Of a DNA stretch of 12,233 bases, positions 7,526 to 12,233 are shown piece by piece. This DNA comes from Candidatus Latescibacterota bacterium (GTDB lineage: Bacteria > Latescibacterota > UBA2968 > UBA8231), in NCBI GenBank assembly GCA_021295675.1, contig JAGWBY010000040.1, positions 1,764-13,996 on the forward strand. The letters are read 5' to 3'. Below the pieces are notes generated by a model, which worked only from the letters and a program-made list of their open reading frames with translations, had not been told where the DNA came from and did not search any database. Each line of letters opens with the position of its first letter. The stretch's first letter is position 1. A program made the translations under genes and the position numbers.

Positions 7526-7834
7526 GTGGAACGCTGTCCGACGTGCAAGGCCCCGTACCGAGGGGGCCTTTGCTGCCATCGCTGTCAGACCGATTTGCGC
7601 CAAGTGCTAGCGGTTGAACGCGCCGCAGGCCGCCATCGGCGACAGGCACAGGCGGCACTTGAACGCGGTTGTGGCACTCAAGCCCGCGCCTGTGCCCGCC
7701 GCGCTTGCGCCCTCCACCGCTCCCCCGATTCCCTAAAAGTGCGAGCTCTAGTCGCTCTGGCGGACGGCGATTTCCCGCTGGCCGTGAGGCTTTGGCGGGA
7801 AATTCGGCAACGCCGTGAGGCTGGTGTCGGGTAG
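7526..7834 (+). CDS. Small zinc-ribbon plus TPR-like helical protein of the Hsp70 cassette
   Basis: This 102-residue protein starts with a probable zinc ribbon. C4-x2-C7 and C17-x2-C20 supply four thiolates, with an extra C16. The rest is an Arg/Ala-rich helical pair of TPR-like character (about 28-95), including AACALHRSPDSLKVRALVAL-like spacing and WREIRQRREAG at the end. Only 5 bp separate it from the Hsp70 stop codon. GGAG in the last Hsp70 codons serves the GTG start at 7526, so it belongs to the same transcript. I do not recognise a named family. A small adaptor that binds the Hsp70 or its client is a reasonable inference from position. C48 and further Cys residues at about 56-62 lie outside the ribbon and have no evident role. 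Confidence 0.72.
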   Translation: MERCPTCKAPYRGGLCCHRCQTDLRQVLAVERAAGRHRRQAQAALERGCGTQARACARRACALHRSPDSLKVRALVALADGDFPLAVRLWREIRQRREAGVG

Positions 7835-7940
7835 TTAGGGCTGAGATATAGCTGTTGGCGCAACTAAACGCGACTTTGACGCTAGTGACCGGGCCGAAGG
7901 CGGCGACCAGTCCGCGCCTCCAGAATCTCCTTTGGAAAAT
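7835..7940. other. Convergent intergenic region with a weak hairpin
   Basis: This 106-bp gap separates the end of the Hsp70 cassette from the end of the minus-strand PhyH pair. One imperfect stem is visible: 7896-7902 with 7915-7921, read as GGAGGCG/CGCCTTC on the minus strand with one G-U pair and a 12-base loop. No U tract follows on either strand, so I do not call it an intrinsic terminator with any strength. Nothing else is seen here. Confidence 0.3.
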
Positions 7941-8804
7941 TTACTTGCCGAGTACGACGTTGCCGTCGGCGTCCACCTGCAAATGCAGCTTCTGGGAGAT
8001 ACTGGAACAGGGGCCGTACATGACGGCGCGTTGCTCGGGTGTCATACCTTCTACGATAGCTTCGTCCCAATAGACTTCCGGCTCTGCTAACTCGATGGAG
8101 ACACCACCGCGGGTGGCGGTGCGGCTTGAGTACTTGTAGAGGGCAGAGCGGCGCGGCGCATCGCTTTTCCAAGGTAGGGTGCCGTGGGTTTGGGCTCCGT
8201 CCATAAAGAAAATGACATCGCCGGCTTGGAGCGCTGGTTGGTGGACCACGTCCAGCGGCTCATCGCACGAGCGCACGCCGGCGGGCATGGGGAATTTGGC
8301 TTTGTGGCTGCCCGGCACGCAGGCAAAACCGCCATCGCCGGCCTTGCAGTCGGCTAACTGCCAAGTCACGGTGACGCCAGCGCAGTGGAACTGGCCGTTC
8401 TGGTGATGGTAGGCCACGTAGGGTCTGTGGGGTTCGCCCGCGCCGTGGAGGATGAGGCCCTCGGTTCCCTTGGGACTGTAGGAGACCCAGGGGCCGTGGT
8501 CGTGGCGAAAACCCTTGCCGCACATTGCATTGAGACGGGAGACGACTTGGGGATGCACCAGCAGGCGGCGAAAGGGTTCGCAGTGGGGATGGGGCAATTC
8601 GAGCAGGTTGGGAAGGGTCTGTTGGCCGGTGCCTTGGAGCGCGTTCGACCTGCCTTGGGTGCCGCCGTTGTCGGGGCCTTGCTGCATCCGGTCCATGCAG
8701 TGATCGATAGCGGCGTTGCATGCGCTTAATTCCTCGGCGGTAAGGACGTTGCGGACGACCAGATAGCCGGTCAGATCCCAGAAGTAGCGTTCGCGTGCAT
8801 CCAT
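7941..8804 (-). CDS. PhyH-like oxygenase paralogue A with non-canonical proximal iron motif
   Basis: This 287-residue protein is paralogous to the next gene along its whole length. Shared elements include the N-terminal YFxDLxGYLVVRN (7-19), PFRRLLVHPxVVSRLN (77-92), TEGxxLHGAGEP (114-125), GDGGFAxxPGSHK (156-168) and THGTLPWK (206-213). The distal His H207 and the 2-oxoglutarate Arg R218, at +11, are kept as in PhyH enzymes. In place of WHQDG the proximal segment reads YHHQNG (132-137). A plain HxD is therefore missing, leaving H133/H134 with Q135/N136. ATG 8804 is chosen because GGAGAG ends five bases upstream; the paralogue's first residues also align there. The gene starts one base after the stop of its partner, so translation is probably coupled. 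The substrate is unknown. Confidence 0.85.
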   Translation of the reverse strand: MDARERYFWDLTGYLVVRNVLTAEELSACNAAIDHCMDRMQQGPDNGGTQGRSNALQGTGQQTLPNLLELPHPHCEPFRRLLVHPQVVSRLNAMCGKGFRHDHGPWVSYSPKGTEGLILHGAGEPHRPYVAYHHQNGQFHCAGVTVTWQLADCKAGDGGFACVPGSHKAKFPMPAGVRSCDEPLDVVHQPALQAGDVIFFMDGAQTHGTLPWKSDAPRRSALYKYSSRTATRGGVSIELAEPEVYWDEAIVEGMTPEQRAVMYGPCSSISQKLHLQVDADGNVVLGK

Positions 8805-8805
8805 G

Positions 8806-9675
8806 TTAACTCTCCGCAATCGAGGTTTTTTGGCCGTCGGATTCCAGCAGGGGTAGCCCCTTGTGATGGACGCCTGGTCCGTAGAGGACGGCTTGTTGTT
8901 CGGGTGTGAGTTCGTCGGTCCAAGCGCCGTAGCGTGCCTGTGGAGTAAAGTATTTGCCCGTAGCTCGGGCCGCGCCCCGGGAAGCGTATTTGTAGAGTAC
9001 GGAGCGCCGCTGCGTCTTGCCCTTCCACGGCAGGGTGCCGTGGGTGGCGGTCTCGGCGAAGAAGAGGACGTCGCCAGCGCACATGGCGGGTTGGACCACT
9101 AATTCGCCGTACTCTGCGAGCGAGCGGAGCTCGGGCGGGGTCGGCTCGCAGGTTTTGTGGCTGCCGGGGATCACGGCAAAGCCGCCGTCTCCGGGGTTGC
9201 AGTCGGTCAGTTGCCAAGCCACGGTGATGCCTCGGCAGTAGATTTTGCCGTTTTGCTGGTGATACCAAGTAGCGGGGCTGAAAGGCTCGCCCGCGCCGTG
9301 CAGGTAGTGCCCCTCGGTCCCCTCGGTGGCACCGATGAGCAAGGGGCCGTGATCGAGGCGAAAGCCCGGGCCGCTGAATTCGTTGAGGCGCGAGACGACG
9401 GTGGGATGGACCAGCAAGCGGCGAAAGGGTTCGCGGTAGGGGGGCGACCAACCCAACATGCCGGTGAGTTGCTGGCGGCTGGTCGTGCCTTGCAGGGCGC
9501 TTGAGCCGCGGGCGAGGGAGTCGGGGTAAACGGAGATCTGGTCGGCGAAGTGGTCGATGGCGGCGTTGCATTCGCCTACTTCCTCGGCGGTGAGGGCGTT
9601 GCGGACGACTAGGTAGCCGCGCAGGTCGAAGTAGTATTTTTCTTCTTCTGAGACTGTGTAGAGGTGTTTGTTCAC
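8806..9675 (-). CDS. PhyH-like oxygenase paralogue B with non-canonical proximal iron motif
   Basis: This 289-residue protein is the first gene of the minus-strand pair. GTG 9675 is preferred over starts further upstream because AAAGGAG lies seven bases before it. This start also matches the N-terminus of the paralogue, where EEKYYFDLRGYLVVRN (11-26) aligns with the second residue block. The distal iron His H212 in THGTLPW and R223 at +11 fit the PhyH family, as does GDGGFAVIPGSHK (162-174). The proximal motif reads YHQQNG (138-143), so the Asp of HxD is replaced by Gln or Asn. H126 in LHGAGEP is another conserved His that might be a ligand instead. The protein is expected in the cytoplasm. 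It lies divergent from the ankyrin gene across a repeat-rich intergenic region. The reaction is unknown, and loss of oxygenase activity is also possible. Confidence 0.85.
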   Translation of the reverse strand: MNKHLYTVSEEEKYYFDLRGYLVVRNALTAEEVGECNAAIDHFADQISVYPDSLARGSSALQGTTSRQQLTGMLGWSPPYREPFRRLLVHPTVVSRLNEFSGPGFRLDHGPLLIGATEGTEGHYLHGAGEPFSPATWYHQQNGKIYCRGITVAWQLTDCNPGDGGFAVIPGSHKTCEPTPPELRSLAEYGELVVQPAMCAGDVLFFAETATHGTLPWKGKTQRRSVLYKYASRGAARATGKYFTPQARYGAWTDELTPEQQAVLYGPGVHHKGLPLLESDGQKTSIAES

Positions 9676-9720
9676 GGCTTTGCTCCTTTGTAGTCTCTGT
9701 CCATGTTCCGATCTTCGGAC

Positions 9721-9769
9721 GACCAAGGATCAAGATAGGGTGCTAGCTATCCTTGTCCAAGCCTTGGAC
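9721..9769. promoter_or_regulatory. Candidate operator: cluster of CCAAG half-sites with a 15-bp palindrome
   Basis: GTCCAAG (9755-9761) and CTTGGAC (9763-9769) form a perfect inverted repeat around one central C. A further GACCAAG lies at 9721-9727. CAAGGAT (9724-9730) also pairs with ATCCTTG (9749-9755). The cluster sits between the divergent PhyH pair and the ankyrin gene, where an operator would be expected. No regulator gene is nearby and no promoter hexamers are convincing. Confidence 0.4.
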
Positions 9770-9805
9770 CACGTATTGATCGAGAGCAGACCAACCAGTT
9801 GTTGA

Positions 9806-9862
9806 GTATCTTTTTTGCACAGGACGACAAGATACAAGTTGCTCAGGCTGGACCGCGCCAGC
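9806..9862 (+). promoter_or_regulatory. Hairpins in the probable 5' leader of the ankyrin gene
   Basis: GTATCTT (9806-9812) is exactly complementary to AAGATAC (9829-9835), with a 16-base loop beginning with T residues. A second small stem, GCTGG/CCAGC (9847-9851 and 9858-9862), lies just before the AAGGAG at 9883-9888 that serves the ankyrin start. These could form in an RNA leader. No known riboswitch is recognised. Confidence 0.25.
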
Positions 9863-9896
9863 AGCTTGGCGAGATTGTAGTTAAGGAGACGGCGGC

Positions 9897-12035
9897 ATGA
9901 AAGGTTGGAAAGGTGTGATCGGCTTAGTCAGCCTATTGCTGGTGAGTATCGCGTATGGTGAGGATAGAGGGGACAAAACGGTCGTCGAGCCGGATGCGGC
10001 TGGCGACTCCTACCAATCCCGAACCCCTGAGCAGGCTCGCAGCGAGCTAAGTGAGCGGGGGATTCAATATACCCGGTCTTCTTTTTTCGAGCGCGTGGAA
10101 AAGGGGGATTTGTTCGCGGTGCAGCTATTTATGGATGCGGGGATGGCTATTCACGCCCGGACTGACCAAGGTGAGACCGCCTTGATGGTGGCCGCCGGGG
10201 AAGGCCATGTAGAGATGGTGCAGTTTCTGGTGGATAACGGCACTGATATCAACGCCCAAACTGGTAGCGGCAGGACCGCCTTGATGGTGGCCGCCGGAGA
10301 AGGCGATGTAGAGATAGTACGTTTTTTGCTGGACAACGGTGCTGACATAAACGCCCAAGATAAAAACGGCTGGACGGCCTTGGACTTGGCTTCCTGGGGT
10401 GGCGACCCAGAGATAGGGGTTGCCCATGTAGAGGTTGTGCGCTCTTTGGTAGAACGCTGGGTGGCGAAAGCAGGAGCGAATGCCCGAACTGAGGATGGCA
10501 AGACACCCTTGCACTGGGCTGTTTTAGGCGGTGATTTGGCGATGGTTCGCTTTTTGGTAGGTGAGGGTGCCGATATTAACGCCCAAACCAAATACGGCTG
10601 GACGGTCTTGATGCAAGCAGCGCAGGAAGGCGACTTGGCGGTGGTTCGCTTTTTGGTGGGCGAGGGTGCCGAGATAAACGCCCGGGCTAAATACGGCTGG
10701 ACGGTTTTGATGATGGCGGCTCGGGTCGGCGCTTTGGCGATGGTTCGCTTTTTGGTCGAAAACGGTGCCGAGATAGACGCTCGAACAGATATAGGCGAAA
10801 CGGCCTTGATACAAACCGCCCCCAATGGCGTAGAGATGGTTCGCTTTTTGGTGGGCGAGGGTGCCGATGTCAACGCCCGAACTAATGACGGTAGGGCGGC
10901 TTTGATGCAAGCGGCGAGGGTCGGCGCTTTGGCGGTGGTTCGCTTTTTGGTCGAAAACGGTGCCGAGATAAACGCTCAAGATAAATACGGCGAGGCGGCC
11001 TTGATAAAAGCCGTGCGGATTGGAGCTTTGGCGGTGGTTCGCTTTTTGGTGGATCAGGGTGCCGAAATAAACACCCAAGACAATAGCGACAAGACGGCCT
11101 TGATGGAGGCAGCTCGGCTCGGCGATTTAGAGATGGTGCGCATTATGGTGGGTGAAGGTGCCGAGATAAACGTCCAAGATGAACGCGGTTGGACCGCCTT
11201 AATGGAGGCTGTCAAGTGGGAGCGTTTAGGGGTGGTTCGCTTTTTAGTGGGTGAGGGTGCCGATACAAACGTCCAAGACGAACGCGGTTGGACCGCCTTG
11301 GTGCAAGCGATTCGGAAGGGCGATTTGGCGGTGGTTCGCCTTTTGGTAGCAAGCGGGGCCGATGTAAATACCCAAACTAATAGCGGCGAAACAGTCTTGA
11401 TGAAAGCTGTGGGGGTCGGCGATTTGGAAATGGTTCGCCTTTTGGTAGCAAACGGTGCCGAGATAAACGCCCAAACTAATAGCGGCGAAACAGTCTTGAT
11501 GAAAGCCGGGCGGATTGGTAAGGGTGCCGATGTCAACGCCCCAACCAATAGCGGCGAAACAGTCTTGATGAAAGCTGTGCGGGTCGGTGCTTTGGAGGTG
11601 GTTCGCTTTTTAGTAACAAACGGTGCTGATGTAAATGCCCAAACTAAATACGGTTGGACGGCCCTGATGCAAGCCGCCCCTAACATAGAGATGGTTCGCT
11701 TTTTGATGGGTAAGGGTGCCGATGTAAACACTCAAACTAATAACGGCGAGACGGCCTTAATACAAGCTGTGCGGGTTGGCGATTTGGAGAAGGTTCGCTT
11801 TTTGGTAGAAAATGGTGCTGATATCAACGCCCAAACTGATAACGGCGAGACGGCCTTGATGGAAGCCACCGAGTGGGGCCGTTTAGAGATGGTGCGTTTT
11901 TTAGTGAACAAGGGTGCTGATGTAAACACCCCAGATAATAGCGGCAGAACCCCCTTGAGATTGGCCGAAGAAAAAGGCCTACAAGAGATGGTGGACTTTC
12001 TCAAAGAGACTGTGGCCACATCCCGTCGGAGATAG
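9897..12035 (+). CDS. Exported ankyrin-repeat protein (about 20 repeats)
   Basis: This 712-residue protein starts with a Sec signal peptide: basic MKGWK, a hydrophobic core (7-19) and a likely cut after AYG at 21. From about residue 60 to the end it is an unbroken array of about 20 ankyrin units of 33 residues. The consensus is G-x-T-A-L-M-x-A, then VRFLV, then GA(D/E)INAQ. The first and last units are cap-like, and the third is longer by ten residues. The 14th full unit is short by ten. Two units with Pro-Asn in the turn are one or two residues short. AAGGAG at 9883-9888 is well spaced to ATG 9897. Ankyrin arrays bind proteins; with a signal peptide this one would act in the periplasm or outside the cell. 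No enzyme domain is present. Its codons look more AT-rich than the neighbouring genes, which may reflect transfer or repeat expansion. Confidence 0.92.
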   Translation: MKGWKGVIGLVSLLLVSIAYGEDRGDKTVVEPDAAGDSYQSRTPEQARSELSERGIQYTRSSFFERVEKGDLFAVQLFMDAGMAIHARTDQGETALMVAAGEGHVEMVQFLVDNGTDINAQTGSGRTALMVAAGEGDVEIVRFLLDNGADINAQDKNGWTALDLASWGGDPEIGVAHVEVVRSLVERWVAKAGANARTEDGKTPLHWAVLGGDLAMVRFLVGEGADINAQTKYGWTVLMQAAQEGDLAVVRFLVGEGAEINARAKYGWTVLMMAARVGALAMVRFLVENGAEIDARTDIGETALIQTAPNGVEMVRFLVGEGADVNARTNDGRAALMQAARVGALAVVRFLVENGAEINAQDKYGEAALIKAVRIGALAVVRFLVDQGAEINTQDNSDKTALMEAARLGDLEMVRIMVGEGAEINVQDERGWTALMEAVKWERLGVVRFLVGEGADTNVQDERGWTALVQAIRKGDLAVVRLLVASGADVNTQTNSGETVLMKAVGVGDLEMVRLLVANGAEINAQTNSGETVLMKAGRIGKGADVNAPTNSGETVLMKAVRVGALEVVRFLVTNGADVNAQTKYGWTALMQAAPNIEMVRFLMGKGADVNTQTNNGETALIQAVRVGDLEKVRFLVENGADINAQTDNGETALMEATEWGRLEMVRFLVNKGADVNTPDNSGRTPLRLAEEKGLQEMVDFLKETVATSRRR
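10544..11805 (+). repeat. Near-identical 99-bp DNA repeats inside the ankyrin array
   Basis: The 15-mer GGTTCGCTTTTTGGT occurs exactly seven times. Its first copies are at 10544, 10643, 10742, 10838, 10937 and 11036, that is 99 bp apart with one 96-bp step. A 29-base identical block starts at 11379, 11478 and 11547; the last step is 69 instead of 99. Identity at the DNA level, not only in protein, shows recent duplication or gene conversion between units. Confidence 0.85.
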
Positions 12036-12043
12036 CCTCTTCG

Positions 12044-12058
12044 GCTCGATATTCGAGC
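12044..12058. repeat. 15-bp palindrome after the ankyrin gene
   Basis: GCTCGA and TCGAGC flank a TAT centre nine bases after the ankyrin stop codon. It could be the stem of a terminator, but the three-base loop is tight and no T tract follows, so the role is open. Confidence 0.3.
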
Positions 12059-12117
12059 GGCAGGGCAACTTCGCTGAGCGATATGCGTATCCGGCACTCC
12101 GTCATCTCTATCGGATC

Positions 12118-12233
12118 TCAATTCCACTGGGTTGGGCGACGTAGGACGAACCCACCGGGTTTGACGACCTCGTCAGGGAGTTGGCTATCCTTCAGCTTCT
12201 TTCGGCCAATACTAAACGCTGCTGTCGCTGCAT
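12118..12233 (-). CDS. Possible C-terminal end of a gene running off the right edge
   Basis: On the minus strand one frame is open from the window edge to TGA at 12118-12120, giving 38 residues. They include SIGRKKLKDSQLPDEVVKPG and end RRPTQWN. The composition looks protein-like and the placement, convergent with the ankyrin gene, is plausible. The stretch is too short for a firm call, and no family is recognised. Confidence 0.3.
   Translation of the reverse strand, partial: AATAAFSIGRKKLKDSQLPDEVVKPGGFVLRRPTQWN

Noticed and set aside
693..7866. Two copies of the palindromic TGTTGGYGCAACTA (693-706 and 7853-7866), both outside or at the edge of genes
   Set aside because: A 14-base match with one mismatch is expected several times by chance here, and the two places have no shared role.
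8385..8729. Plus-strand ORF of 114 codons inside the PhyH pair
   Set aside because: It lies antisense to paralogue A, which has clear family motifs; no homology-like motif is seen in the antisense frame.
8771..9733. Minus-strand ORF of 320 codons
   Set aside because: It is Arg/Pro-rich and lies in another frame over the conserved PhyH paralogue B, typical of GC-rich frame shadows.

Overview
The window is GC-rich bacterial DNA with dense, short-spaced genes and clear Shine-Dalgarno sites. No rRNA, tRNA, CRISPR array, insertion sequence or integrase is visible. Several phytanoyl-CoA dioxygenase-like (PhyH) genes, a very repetitive exported ankyrin protein and an accessory Hsp70 cassette suggest an uncultured environmental or host-associated lineage. 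PhyH-rich groups such as Latescibacterota, Poribacteria or Entotheonella-like sponge symbionts are possible. That placement is inference and cannot be settled from this window.

Layout, left to right. (1) 1-673, minus: the N-terminal 224 residues of an unrecognised protein running off the left edge. (2) 758-1960, plus: a possible 17-codon leader ORF, a small EutQ-like cupin and a canonical PhyH oxygenase, closely spaced as an operon. (3) 2003-7834, plus: a five-gene cassette of a large TPR-like helical protein with basic ends, a short J-domain protein with HPP in place of HPD, a GrpE-like protein, an Hsp70 of 580 residues with a short lid, and a small zinc-ribbon protein. Junctions are overlapping or nearly so, apart from a 94-bp gap after the TPR-like gene. 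(4) 7941-9675, minus: two tandem PhyH paralogues one base apart, convergent with the Hsp70 cassette. Both keep the distal His and the 2-oxoglutarate Arg but lack a recognisable HxD. (5) 9676-9896: a divergent intergenic region rich in inverted repeats. (6) 9897-12035, plus: a secreted protein of about 20 ankyrin repeats, with DNA-level homogenisation and a 30-bp in-frame deletion in one repeat. (7) 12118-12233, minus: a possible C-terminal end of another gene running off the right edge.

How the genes may work together. The Hsp70, GrpE and J-domain proteins should form a complete chaperone cycle of their own. The TPR-like and zinc-ribbon proteins are the obvious candidates for client or location adaptors (inference). 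This resembles the known theme of accessory HscC-type Hsp70s with dedicated J-proteins, but the five-part composition and the degenerate J motif make it the most interesting system here. The PhyH genes on both sides may oxidise small molecules of unknown identity; nothing in the sequence links them mechanistically to the chaperone.
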